Shown in pieces: positions 25,092-37,193 of a stretch of DNA of 64,000 nucleotides. Under the pieces are notes generated by a model. It worked only from the letters and a program-made list of their open reading frames with translations, made no database searches and was not told the origin of the DNA. This stretch comes from Anoplolepis gracilipes (taxonomy: Eukaryota > Arthropoda > Insecta > Hymenoptera > Formicidae). A program made the translations under genes and the position numbers. Within the stretch, counting starts at the first letter, position 1. Every line of letters starts with the position of its first letter. The stretch is taken from positions 5,845,001-5,909,000 of the forward strand of contig NC_132982.1 in assembly GCF_047496725.1 (NCBI RefSeq), in the 5' to 3' direction.

Positions 25092-28000
25092 ACTTATCGA
25101 ACAGGTGCTACGCTCCCGCAGGATCTAGCGAATGGAGGAACATTGCCACGACGAATAACTAGCGGCGACTGCGTCCGAAAGGCGGGGAACACGTCAAGGG
25201 CCTAGTGCTTTGGCCAGATGTGCTCGCCAAAAATACACCAAGAGAGCCACTTGGACATCGAATATCATCATTCACGCGAATTATATCGTCAATCGCAATA
25301 CGTCCAAAACTCGCGTGAAATCGCGGGCGTCGTTCTGTCGTGACAAGCGCGCATTTCGTTATGCAATGCGCTCAAGAATACACACGGGCAACGTCGTCAT
25401 CTTGCACTTGTAAATTAAAGCTTCCGGTAAAGAACTGAGGGAAGGTCGGGGTCGTTTTGTCCATTAATCACGCACACAAAAAAGACAGAACTGGCTAGAT
25501 TCATAAAACAATTCGTTGATTCCAAAATTTATATGTATTATATATTGCAAAATTGAAGATAATACATGCGTCTAATTGATTATCACATGTCTAAAACTCG
25601 GTATCGTGTTGATTAGATCATTACATATTACGCCTTAAATCTGCTGTTTATACAGGAATTTCATAAACTGCCAAACTGTTTCGCAATGCAGGACAATGTA
25701 AGCTCTGTAAACTTTCTTAAATAATTCCAAAAATATATACATATATGCTCATATATAAGAGCTATAGAAAAAAAGTATCGATATAAAACGGATCTAAAAT
25801 GTTTGCAAAATTTTGCTAAAAATCTCGACGTTCTGAGTTTCCGCTAGCTGTTAAGAAATTAAAAAAACAAGATATTATTAGCTCACAATTATCAAGATTA
25901 TTAAGAACAAGATTGAAAAAGTTAAAAATAAAAGTAAAATGTAAATAATATAAATTATATATTTTATAAAAAAAATTAAAGACAATTAAAATAACTCTTA
26001 AGGAAAATAAAATAAAATTTATTTTAGAAAAATTAAAATTAAACTCATATGTAAAAATTATGTAAATTAAAATTAAAATTACGGAAATTATAAATAATTT
26101 AAATTAAAGTAAAATTATTTTTAGCAAGACTAAATTTAAATGTTTTTTTAAGAAAATTTAAAAAATTAATAAGTTTAGCAAATTAATTTATTTTACTATT
26201 AATAATCTGTAAGTGTAGCAAAATAACGGATATTTATCAAAGTAAATTTTCATTTTTGAAGAAACATAAAATTATGTGAAGATAGTTGCTAACATCAAAA
26301 GTTCAATCAGTTTTACGGAAAAGAAGCAACACTAAACTTTGAGATTTTCCAGAGGATTTTGATTTTTGATACATACAAGTTTGATACATTTATTAAACCT
26401 TTTTTAAGAATAAATAATTGTTTAGCGATTTATTATCAATATAATATTTGCGTAAATCATGAACAAACAGTTAAATTGGTAAAATAAACTAATTGAATAA
26501 GTACAACTAAGACATGGGTATCTGATGTGCGCTTAATGTGCTGTAACTACTACTAGATATGTCTACACATTAGCATGTAACTTTTGAGTTAGTCGCATGA
26601 GAATCTCCTTTCGGCTGCTAATGAGAAAGCCAGATTCTTATTCCGAGACCGCGACAAGTATTCATTGTGGGATTTCGCTTTTTTTTCACATTACGTCGCA
26701 CTTGACTTCACGAAAAAAGGTTTGAATTTATAAAATATTGTCTAATCTAAATATCTGTCGAAAAATAAAATTCGTGAGAAAAAGGTTTTATTTTTCAGAG
26801 AATGTTGCGAGCAGTTCAGTCATCAACAGGATGCCGAATATAAACCCGTAAGTAGATATCTGGTTTTTTTATGTATCGATTTAGAAAATTATTTCATGTA
26901 TCACTTATTTCAATTCTTTATACATCAGTGGAAAAGATTTCAATCCAAAAAAACACATGGAACTGGCGTTTATAATTAATTTACGTTACAGTTAATAATA
27001 ATATTATAGTACTGCAGTATTTAAACTATTTTTATTAATTCTAAAGATCTGATTGTTTTCATGGATTTTCAGGTTTATTGTATATGTGTATGCAGAGGAT
27101 GTGTGCGCTGAAAAAAATGAGTTGCGAGGCGTGAAACGCGGAAAATGCGGGTTCAAACGTTTCCGTCCTCCGAGACTGCTTGGCACCACTACGGTTGGAA
27201 GTGTCTCGTTTCAGGGAATCCCGCTTCCTGTGCCGAGAGCTGAGTGCTTGGCGAGATGGTGGGCCTCTTGCCGCGTCTCTTTCGGCACGCGTGTGACCAC
27301 CATCCTGAAAAAGGAAGCCAAACAATGCCGATGACTAATGGAGACGCGTGACCCTCGAAGAGAGGTCGACTCCTCGAAACACATCGGATCCCGACTTGCA
27401 CTCTCACTTTCGCCCTCCGTGTTTTCTTAGGTGGTTTCCTCCCCTCCGCCCCTTCCCTCGATTGAAGGGCTTTTATGCTCCTCATTGATGGAATGATGGC
27501 CTTCCTCAATGAAACATTCGACGACGAATTCGTGAATGAATCGTCTCGAGAAAAAAAGACACCTTAATTTCCCTCTTTCATATCTTCTTTACGTTTAGGG
27601 TCTGTTAAAGAAAATTGCGCTTAAATTTTCAATGTTAAATGATTATTCGATTGGTTTCAATGATTAAACTTTTTTTCAATGTGGACGACAAGTTTCCATA
27701 TGTAATAAATCAATTAAAATTACTCTGGAAAAGAAAACACGGTTACAACCCACTTTGGCGCTCAGGATTAGTAATCAAATTATTTGGATTGCTCGTAACT
27801 AAATTTTGTAATTAGCTAATTTATTTATTTCAAAGATTTTTAAGTTATACTAGTCAATTCTTTCAATTAGTTTCGTCGATATTCAGCAATGCACAAAGAT
27901 AATTTTTATTTAAAGGGCACTAATTAAAATGTCAAATTGCTTAATTACTTATTTGCGTAAAATTAGGGTTACGAGCAATCCAAATAATTTGATTACTAAT

Positions 28001-29254
28001 CGTAGGCCCCAAAGTGGAAAGTAACCGTGTTTTTTTTCCCAGAGTATAATAATCTCAATACAATTTCTGTTTACTAATTCTGACAATGAGCAAATCCAAA
28101 CTGTATAAGGTTTTTTTTTTCTATTTCACTGAATCTATATAAAATTATTTTAATTTTAATTTTACTTTTAATCAATATTTTTGACAACCGAAAGTGAATG
28201 CTTCCTTCTTTTCTAATATAGCATGTCTTGTAGTCCTAAGTTAATATTACATTTCAAAATGGAAGAAACTTGAATCATATTTTAACATTTAATTATTACA
28301 GTGGTGTTAAATTTAATTTTAGCTATTTGATGTAAAAATTATCTAATTATATAATTAAAAATATTAATATTGATTAAAGATATAGACAAATTCAATTTAG
28401 TTTATTCTATTTTAATCGCTTTAATTGCTTCATAAAATTTACTTAAAAATTTTATAAAAGAAAATGTTTATTTCAAAATATATTTTAAAATCTATTTACA
28501 TTTATTTATTAAAAATTAACGGTTCACAAATAAATTAATTTATAAAAGCATTACTTCCACGTAGGCGTCGTCTAAAATACTCTCGATTTTCAGCAAATGA
28601 TATATGGAATGCAAAAAATTCAATGAGACCGCCTTCACTAATTAAATTCTTTCGCGAACGTCGATTAGTCACTTTGGCTGCGAGAAACGATTCATAGGTC
28701 AGAGATTGGTTGAAAAACCGAAAGAAGATTCCGGAACTTCCATGAGAGACCCTACTCCTACGGCGTTCTCCATGATGTTACCGCGGGTCTTAGGACGACG
28801 CTGTCACATGTACTCGTTTGACATTTCCGAGTAGGCGCTAACGCAATTCGCACCGAGTCGCGCGCGGAGTGATCCTGTGGTGAAACTGTGCTCGTCCATG
28901 TGAATTTCTTGAACGATTAATTAGATACGGTGTGTTCCAATTGTTAAATATGTTTAACGTTAAAACATGAAATAGTTTTCAATACATACGAGATTTTATG
29001 CGATTTTACTGAAAAAGTAAAGAAAAAAAAGAAAGGAAAAAGTCAGAGCGAGAAGACAAAAAATCTCTCTCTTTTTCTCTTTTTAGTTATAAAATTATGT
29101 AAATAATTATTGGGAAAGAATTATCGAGCTTAATTACTTTTTTTAATTTCTATATATTAACATATTTGCAAAAAATCTCATACATACATTTAATAGCTTT
29201 TACACACGGGTCGAAAAATTGTCGAAATCTTTATTTATTTCATTATTAGTCGTG
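25092..29254. other. Intergenic region between the divergent aminopeptidase and Meox genes
   Basis: The stretch holds the probable promoters of the minus-strand aminopeptidase (CpG-richer at 25090-25450) and of the plus-strand Meox gene. A CpG-dense island at about 27100-27560 has open frames on both strands without a recognisable domain. A smaller one lies at 28680-28900. A miniature inverted-repeat element at 27721-28046 is described separately. The rest is AT-rich and unremarkable. Confidence 0.5.
27721..28046. mobile_element. MITE-like element with ~79 bp terminal inverted repeats
   Basis: The left end TACTCTGGAAAAGAAAACAC and the right end are reverse complements over about 79 bases, including the block tagtaatcaaattatttgga. 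The total is 326 bp, the interior is AT-rich, and there is no coding capacity. A clean target-site duplication is not obvious, so the superfamily is unassigned. Confidence 0.85.
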
Positions 29255-32200
29255 ATGTCGTGGCCAAAAAACACGATTACGAACAGTCGTCGGACATCCG
29301 ACAATTTTGAATTATCACCGGCATCATCGACATCGTCGTGTCTTTACTTGGAAAGACAGAATCTGAGATCAGCGACAACAGATTGCGAAATGACACCTTG
29401 GTGTCACAGGTGGTCCTGGAGCAATCCTTGCAGCGGATTCGACGTTACGAATGACGAAATCGCACGTTTACATCCTTCATCATGTATCGCGAATTTCCTT
29501 CAAAGCAGCAATACCAATCAAAATTATCGCACGTATAGGTAAAGCTTTACATTTTACGTAAAAAGATTGAGAGATTTACAAAATGTAATTAATGGAATAT
29601 TTGATAATCTATTTTCATCAACATTTGAGTACTTTTTTATTTAAACAAAATAGTAGTATTTTAATATTATTATTACATTTATGAGAATATTTCATTATGT
29701 ATTTTGTATTCTAAAGAATATTTGTTTAAAAATTATATCTCTGCTTTTGTAAAAAATATACATTGTGTGCGATTTTTAAAATCATGCATAATTTATTAAA
29801 ATTAATAATTTCAATTATATTAAAAATTATTACAAAAAGAATATTTTCAAAATTCTTTTGCTATTCTAACTTTTCATAGATTTAAAACGAAGAACCGTAA
29901 TAAAATTGCTATTATAATTACAATTACGATGTATCTTATATAATTGCATATTTTACTATAACATATTAATTATAATGTTTTATTTTTGAAGGTGGGAGCA
30001 CACACAATATTTCCAGCAAGATGCCGCAGATTGTCATACGATGATCGATCCGTCGAATGAGAAGGAAGATGTGACATCTTCGAACGAATCTAAAGATTTA
30101 TTATACGAAAATCAAGATCGACATACAATGATAAATACAGATACAATGTTTCGTACTTGGGAAATGCCTCATTTGCAAAATACGATTATAGATTACGAGG
30201 ATAAGAACAAGTATCAATTTTGGCAAGATTCGCAACACAATGAAAGCTATGTGAATTCATTCTTCGGAGAAAACACACGTCCGCTTCATCGAGAACAAGG
30301 TAATACATTATTTTGTTATCAATCTTTCAATTATATTCTATACCTATTCTGAATTCTAGATTATATCTTTAATACAATCAGAAGTCTGATTTTTTGAAAT
30401 TGTATTAAAAGTGTAATAATGTAAAAATAATCAATTATTTAAAAATTGATTATAATAAATTGAAGAACGAGTCATATCATTTTTATTCATTTAATTGGGA
30501 CACAATAATTTAAATATAATTTCTAATAGTGCTGTGCACAGCTGTATGTAATAAATTAGTTTGAAACATTTCGGATCGTGTAGCTTCGACGGATTTCCGA
30601 TGTAAATCGTTGACAGTACAATTGGAAGGTTTATGTCTTTAGCGTCGCCAATGCGGCCATAACGGGCCCAGTACAATCTAAATATTTATCAAATGTCTAA
30701 TGTATTTCGAGCTAGTATATGTCTTGCGTAATAAACGTCGAGTTGTGTCTCTCCCTATTATACTGACATTTATAATATCAATTTAATTACTGTCTCTCTT
30801 TACACTGCTTGGCTTGATAAACAGCAAATAAATCTTTCAAACTGAAAAATTTTTATCGGTTTCTGACATCGTCAAATTAAATAAAATAATAAACCATTTC
30901 TCACAATCAAAACTTAAAAAAGTTAATATAATATATTTTTTAAATTATTAACTTTATTAGTATTTTGATTAACATTACTAAATGTTAAACAAGTAAATTT
31001 AACTAAAAAAAGAAATCATGTATGATGATAGAAATCATCGTCTGTTATCGTTAAAATCAGGATGTAATTTTAATTAAATTTTATTATGTAAAACTAATAT
31101 ATATTCATATTAATTTCACATACCGATAAAAAGCTTCAATTTATATATCTTTTTATCAAAAGTCATTTAGTTTGTAAATTGGTCGCATCGAAATACAACT
31201 CGCAAAGATGACGCGCTTTCGTCTGATGTATCGCTTTATTCTCGTAACTAGTCCAATAGTGACCATCGATGCCGGCCACGGATTATACGAGAGATCTCGC
31301 AATTGACGTCAGCTAGCAATTAGAGCCGAGATAGCGGCACGGAAGCAAAGTTAAGGGCCTCGAGAAAAAGAGAGAAAATTTCCTGCCTCTCTCTCTCTCT
31401 CTCTCTCTCTATTTCTTGGTGGCCACGTGTCGTTATGCGGTAGAAGCCGCGCTTCTCCAGCAAACGCGGGTTTCGCAAGCTGCGAACGGGTGTAATCACG
31501 CACTGACGCATCGTACGCGCGGCTATTTTCATCTCGCCGGCGACAAAAAGTCGCCGCTGCCGCGAAATCTTGCCGCGGAAAACCGCAGCGAGATCGAGCT
31601 GGATGATGAGCGTTATGTCACCGTCCAGGAACTGGACCAGTCTCTCTTAACGCGCAAGAGAGCCTTCGTGTCCAAATCGGAATTATCTACGCAAGATCTA
31701 CACAAGATGTTCTTCAGAACTGATATAAGTTTGTTTTTTGCAGACTGCAATTTACTCTCTCTACATATATATTAAAAATCAAACAGAATTATATCTCGAC
31801 AGCTAAAAAACGCAAGGATTTTATATTTTATAGATTCAGCATTTTTGTGTTGGACTTCATACATTAGTAGTATTTTTCTCTAAATTCAATTAAATTTTTT
31901 TTTAATATGCTACATTTGTTTAAAATCATATAATATATTCGCTTTTTTAAGAAATAATAAAAGTAAGAAAGTTATAAAAAATTTTGCTGATTAAAATTGA
32001 CGCTAGAGGTTGATCTTATCAAGAAATATTAGATTATAGAAATACCACGTGAGTTCCGATAGCGCATTGTTCTAATTCTTTGATTATTCTTTACAGAATC
32101 GACAAAAAGGACAAGCGAGAAGCCACGAAAGGAGAGAACCGCGTTCACGAAGCAACAAGTTCGGCATCTGGAGTGCGAATTCGCGCATAGTAATTATTTA

Positions 32201-32419
32201 ACACGTTTGCGTCGCTATGAGATTGCTGTAGCGCTGGATTTGACGGAACGTCAGGTATATTATAAACAATTTAATGAATAAACTATGGAATTTCTATACA
32301 TCCATTTATCTCGTTCAATCATATTTTTATAGGTGAAAGTGTGGTTTCAGAATAGGCGTATGAAATGGAAGCGAACAAAAGGGAGCACGAATGTACAGGA
32401 AGCGACTACTGTATCGTGA
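29255..32419 (+). CDS. btn: Meox/buttonless-type homeobox transcription factor (5 exons, 373 aa)
   Basis: This is a nuclear DNA-binding regulator. Mox/Meox genes act in mesoderm development; the Drosophila member buttonless acts in dorsal median cells. Exons: 29255-29538, 29992-30299, 31444-31728, 32097-32254 and 32333-32419, giving 1122 nt in one frame. The homeodomain is at about residues 302-361, with [10 protein letters not shown] at its start, [19 protein letters not shown] in helices 1-2 and [14 protein letters not shown] in helix 3. RKERTAFTK and the [13 protein letters not shown] block are hallmarks of Meox. An intron splits the homeodomain between Gln44 and Val45. The first 290 residues are Ser/Asn/Gln-rich and poorly conserved. 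Exon 3 (285 nt) starts and ends in the same phase and has a weak donor (ATAA|GTTTGT), so the gene also reads through without it. The ATG is the first in the exon-1 frame. Confidence 0.9.
30300..31443 (+). other. Meox intron 2, 1.1 kb
   Basis: AT-rich intron. The minus strand has a 61-codon open frame at 30491-30676 in a slightly more complex patch. No domain is recognised and there are no clear splice partners. A (CT)n tract at about 31387-31410 lies just before the exon-3 acceptor and may serve as its polypyrimidine tract. Confidence 0.5.
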
Positions 32420-32564
32420 TAATTTTCGAGTGCATCAATGATCTAGTATACATTTAGATATAATTGTACATAACGATTTACACAGATATTTACAGAAGCA
32501 TTAGAAATTTGTATAATGTTTATTGTTATAAGTATAGTAGAGACTCGTATTAACCGTATAAATT

Positions 32565-32570
32565 TTTATT
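32565..32570 (-). promoter_or_regulatory. Candidate polyadenylation signal for NIFK
   Basis: AATAAA on the minus strand, 71 bases past the NIFK stop codon. Confidence 0.5.
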
Positions 32571-32620
32571 GTTTCTCCAATATACAAACGATGGGCTTTA
32601 AAGATGCTTTAAAAAAGTAA

Positions 32621-32626
32621 AATAAA
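32621..32626 (+). promoter_or_regulatory. Candidate polyadenylation signal for Meox
   Basis: AATAAA on the plus strand about 200 bases after the Meox stop. It lies just before the NIFK stop codon, so the two convergent transcripts probably overlap at their 3' ends. Confidence 0.5.
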
Positions 32627-32640
32627 ACCAAATTATACCT

Positions 32641-33712
32641 TTAACTGTTTATTACTTCATCAACGGGTACATCAACGGGTTGAAATTTCATGCTAATTCC
32701 TTTGGCCTGCAGTTTACTTTCTAACGTAGAAAGTTTATTGAGCGATTTTTCAATATACTTCTTGTAATTTTCAGTACTCTGAACACGGTTTTTATGTTGA
32801 ATTGAGTTTCTCCTGTTTCTCAATTTAGGATAGTTATCTTCTGACCAATTTATTCCTGCAAAAAATCCCACGTGTTGCTTCTCGGGTGGAATATATGTGG
32901 CTAAAAAACACATATATATTAAATAAAGAAAGGTAATCAAACTTAATATGTTAAAGTTTAAATTTAAAGTTTAGACTATACCTTTCAATAATCGACCACA
33001 CATGAGATAATTGTTCATACTCTCTGCTGCAATTTGAGCAACTTCTGGGTAAAAGAATTCTACATAAGCATAGCCACGACTTTTTCCAGTCTGTAAGTAA
33101 TTAAAAAATTTTAAAAGTTATTGCACTCTCATAAAACAGTTACAATTTTTCATTTGTTAAAATTTATCCTTACTCTTTTAGATCGTGCCACTCGTACTCG
33201 TGATACTTTCCCAAATTGTTTGAAATAATCTTTTATTTGTTCATCATAAAATCCATGGGGTATATGTCCTATATAAACTATCCCTTTGCTTCTCCGTTTT
33301 TGTACTTTACTTCTTTTACTTTTAGGTTTTAAATGTTTTGTTTCTCTTTTCTTGTCAGCTTTAATTTGTGCTTCCTTTTTCTGAAAAAAGAGAATTCATA
33401 AACATTCAGTGTTCATCAATATTCAGGTTATTTAAATTTGTTAAAAATTTTATAAAAAAAATTTTAGATATTAAAATAATTATGCATTTACAACAAATTA
33501 CAAAATAATAGAATAATATAAATAATAATAGAGTATCAATAATAGAATAACATAAATCAGTATATTTTGTTATCTACGGTTCTAACCTTCAAAATATGTT
33601 GCACATTTCTAACAGCTCTTTTAAGATTATCGTTTGCTCTTGGCCTCAATATTATTTGCATCGCACTCTCCTTTTTTGTTTTTGTGTTTTTCTCAAGACG
33701 TATCAAATCCAT
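32641..33712 (-). CDS. NIFK: NIFK-like nucleolar RRM protein (MKI67 FHA-interacting), 233 aa
   Basis: NIFK family proteins bind pre-rRNA in the nucleolus and act in 60S ribosomal subunit maturation. Exons: 33587-33712, 33174-33380, 32982-33090 and 32641-32900, giving 702 nt with all phases matched. After a basic N-terminal region (residues 43-74, Lys/Arg-rich) there is one RRM. RNP2 is IVYIGH at 76-81 and RNP1 is [10 protein letters not shown] at about 114-123. The family signature [12 protein letters not shown] followed by [10 protein letters not shown] is present. The C-terminal tail is short compared with vertebrate NIFK and I see no phosphorylated Ki67-binding segment. The start is the first in-frame ATG (MDLIRLEKN). 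The gene is divergent from PSMG4 and convergent with Meox. Confidence 0.95.
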
Positions 33713-34222
33713 CTTTGTTAGAAATATGAAAATAAATTTCAAAACGACTTGCCCTAGGAAATGAACGCTACCTTGATGTAAGATGTAAGGTTATAGAAAG
33801 ACACAGCGTATAAAGTTTAGGTGCGTTCAGAAAAGACAACAAAGTGTGCATTGGAAAATGAATCTCATTGGTGGATTTATAATTACGCACCAATCATAAA
33901 CGACACGTTACTTAATAATGTGTTTCTGAACACAATTTTTTAGGAGCATGAGAACTGCATGAAGTAAAAATGTGTAATGATTTAAACGTGATTCTGCTAA
34001 TTACACACATACAATCTGATCTTTAAAAGTCATTTGAACTACTTGAATTACTTAAAATGCAAGGTATAATCAATTAGATTATTTTGATTTTCTAGTAAGA
34101 TTACTTCTTATATTCTGTTAAATTATATAGTCCTTTCAATTACTTTTATTGCTTTTTTAATGATTTGACTTATAAAACTTATACAATAATTTACAGATAA
34201 AAAGGAAGAATTGTAATAAAGA
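33713..34222. promoter_or_regulatory. Divergent promoter region between NIFK and PSMG4
   Basis: The two start codons are 510 bp apart, head to head. The stretch contains no open frame of note and must hold both 5' UTRs. The immediate NIFK upstream side (33713-33930) is less AT-rich than the rest. No specific factor site is assigned. Confidence 0.6.
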
Positions 34223-34627
34223 ATGGCAGATGTAAAGGAACAAGAATCTCCAGTGGAATTACTGCAATGTGGCATCAAATTTCACCAGTTTGTCGCTACA
34301 GTCGGTGATGTTACTATTAATTGTGAAATCATGAAGATGGAAGATTCCTTGTATCTATGGATAGGAGATTCTACGAATCCTACTATGGAAGACTTATCCT
34401 TCTCTTTTACATCAAACCTTGAAGCACAGCCTATTACAACCAAAATTATGGGTGCTATAGCAGATACTACATCTGCAAACATGGCTAGGAGATTAAGCAT
34501 AAAGCTTGGAAAGCCAATATATGTTAGTTTTAATGTAACAGCGAACAATATGTTACTGCTAGGGATTGAGAAAAGAGTACAAGAAGAATTCAAGGTGCAT
34601 GGTAATTTATTGAATTTTGAGCATTAA
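34223..34627 (+). CDS. PSMG4: Proteasome assembly chaperone 4, 134 aa, single exon
   Basis: PSMG4 (PAC4) pairs with PAC3 and helps assemble the alpha ring of the 20S proteasome. The single open frame gives a small alpha/beta protein. It contains the pattern of the family: DSLYLWIGDS after the second strand, then TTKIMGAIADTTSANMARRL, then KPIYVSFNV and a terminal helix (IEKRVQEEFKVHG). Its length is close to the ~123 residues of the human protein. The ATG is preceded by an A-rich context (AAAGAATGG) and no longer in-frame start exists. The tail after the helix (NLLNFEH) is short. Confidence 0.95.
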   Translation: MADVKEQESPVELLQCGIKFHQFVATVGDVTINCEIMKMEDSLYLWIGDSTNPTMEDLSFSFTSNLEAQPITTKIMGAIADTTSANMARRLSIKLGKPIYVSFNVTANNMLLLGIEKRVQEEFKVHGNLLNFEH

Positions 34628-34679
34628 CAGAATTTAACTTTATTAACAGATAATTTTTCATATTTAAAGAACTTATTAT

Positions 34680-34685
34680 AATAAA
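34680..34685 (+). promoter_or_regulatory. Candidate polyadenylation signal for PSMG4
   Basis: AATAAA 53 bases after the PSMG4 stop codon; it fits a short 3' UTR. Confidence 0.6.
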
Positions 34686-35634
34686 TATTTTCTATTGTGT
34701 ATAATTTAAAAAATATAATAAAGTATACGTGTATAACATATTAACGAAATACCATCCCTTATTACACTAATAAATCTTTAACTTGAAATTATGTAAAACA
34801 GAAATATGATTTTCAATAATAAAGATACTAATAAATGAATGTTTTCCTTTTTCATCAACAGTTTTGAAATGAAATTTTCTGCATGTAAACACGTGGAAGA
34901 TTGTGTAAGCATCATATTAAATTTAAATTATTTTAATATCTTTTTTTAATTGCATGTAACATATTAATTGTCTCTTTATTTTAACAGAAAAAAGTCTGAA
35001 AGGAACTACTAATGCTAACTATCCATTTTAGAGTCAATGGATCTCACTGTACATAACAAAAAAATAAAGATTCGAAATGTGTGTATTATTATTACACATG
35101 GTTCTTTTATTTATTGAGTAAGATATTTTGCGTGGGACAAAGAGGATATTTCCAGTAATTTGTAATTTAATGAAATATAATATATTATTAAAACGAAGGA
35201 CCCAGACAGAAATAGAATCAGAAATGATAATTGTTTTTTTTTAGTTCGTAATCGCTTTTTTTGTTGGATCGAAACCGCGTGTAAACCGTACTAAAATTTA
35301 TAATATCGAAATCATAACCATACTGTTAAATTATTTTCTGTTATGGTTCTTTTTCGGTTTTTGCAATTTATTTCTACAAAATATTTTTATTAATAAAAAT
35401 TAATAAGACTCTCAAATTCAAGTTAGTGAAAACGGGAAAAGAAAGAGTATTTCGTAATCGCATTACACTCTTCAAAGCGCGTTGAAAACATCTAATAATA
35501 ATATCATTTTAATTAGAAAATTTTATATGCGTTTTAGAATCATTTGATGTATATATTTTAACGTGTCGAATTTTATCACATAGTATAATACGTGTTTGTT
35601 AGCGCGCGCAAGAGAGAGAAAGAGCATCTCTCCT

Positions 35635-35642
35635 TGACGTCA
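35635..35642. promoter_or_regulatory. CRE-type palindrome TGACGTCA
   Basis: A perfect 8-bp CREB/ATF palindrome within the CpG-rich island, about 20 bases after a GA-rich tract. The match is exact, but an 8-mer can occur by chance and no start site is proven. Confidence 0.4.
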
Positions 35643-37193
35643 TGCGTTGCGTAGTAAGGGAGGGGAGAGTAGAGAATACGTGAGCCGTGACAGCTGTGCG
35701 CCATTCATTTCGAGTCTGGCGGGCGTAGTGTGCGCACGTGTTTTTATTCCGGCGATGGCACGTGCGTCTCGCGCTTGTCATCTCGAAGTCGAACGCGCCG
35801 CAAACGTTTCTCGCGACGATAATATACGTTATAATAGTACGAATAATACGGAATAATATTACGATAAATCTTAACGTGTTAAAATAACTCCGAAATAAAA
35901 TAACATTTCGACCTTGCAATGATATATAGCGCGCTATTGTTTTTGACATTTATCTCGGCTTCGTTGCGATCGCGATCGTGTTTCCGTTCATATAATATCT
36001 TGATTTCAATCTCGAAATTGTTGTCGGGGATCGTGTATATTTGATGCCGAATAAATGAGATTCTTTCAGCGTTGCTTTATTTTTGTGTGGATTAAATAAA
36101 TTAAAAAAAATATCGCGCGAATAAGACAATAAATCCTTGACAATCTGAGAGAAGGAGGAGGCCTAGGAGAGGCATCCTGTACCGGTGGAGCAATCCTAGT
36201 GTTATTATTATATTTATATATATACTATAATATTTATTATAAATCGCATATACGAATTAATTTGATTTATTTATTTGAATGATTCCAACAGAGTCAGAAA
36301 TAATTTTTACATAAATCTTATAAAAGTTTCTATTTAAAAAATAGTTTATTTTTTATTTGTAAAAATTAGTCCATATTTATATAACTGCTTATTATTGTAC
36401 GCATTAATATAAAATTCGATAAGTACAATAATAAATTCTTAAATATTAATTTTTTTAAGCAATGCTATTATTTGGACTTTATATTTATATGTTACAGAGA
36501 CAAAGTAACTTTAACATCCGCTATTGCGCATCATAATTTCAAGAATTTTGTAAAAAAATATTTTAATAACATATATTATAATACGTAAGTTTATATATAT
36601 TATATATATTATACCTATATATTTTTATATATAAATATACATACGTAAAATAATTTTAATAATTTTTTAGTAATAATTTTAATAATTTTTAATAATTTCT
36701 AATAGTACATATACCTAATTGTTAGTTATAACATATATTAAAATGAAAAAAGATTACGCGCAGCTAAAATAATATGTGATGAAATATATTAATAAACTTA
36801 TAATATTTTCATAATATTTTCGTGACTTTTCAAATCCACAATTATCTAGCATGGACATGAACCAACCAGTTATTTTACCATGAGACCGAAGTAGTTTCGC
36901 CCGCTTTAAAATGGATCTAGTTGGCGTTAGCATATTGCAAAAAAAAAGCGTTATGTACATACTTTTTTCATCCGATAGAATACGTTCCATTTGACGTTTT
37001 AAATGCTTCAAATTTGATTGACCAAGAGCAAAAGAGGCAAAGATATTTATACTCCGAAATGTTCCGAAAGTACACGAATGTGTTACACGTGGTTTGTCAG
37101 ATGTTATCTAACCTTCATTCAGTGTGAGATTTATCACGTGTTGTGTGTTCGAGCTTGTGGTTATTATAGTTTTTCGAAATATAATCGTGCGCA

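Larger units (their letters stand above)
34628..37193. other. Intergenic region PSMG4-midasin with a CpG-rich island
   Basis: The flanks are AT-rich. At about 35590-36010 the sequence becomes CpG-dense with a GA-rich tract and a full cAMP-response palindrome. It looks like a promoter plus first exon of an unseen transcript. Open frames on both strands here show no domain. The midasin promoter should lie close to 37194, since the region just upstream (36890-37190) is less AT-rich. Confidence 0.5.

Noticed and set aside
26799..26847. Possible 49-nt 5' UTR exon for Meox (CAG acceptor, GTAAGT donor)
   Set aside because: Splice-like borders only; no evidence that it joins the 29255 exon.
30491..30676. 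61-codon minus-strand open frame in a Meox intron
   Set aside because: No domain, no splice partners, and mostly AT-rich at its 3' half.
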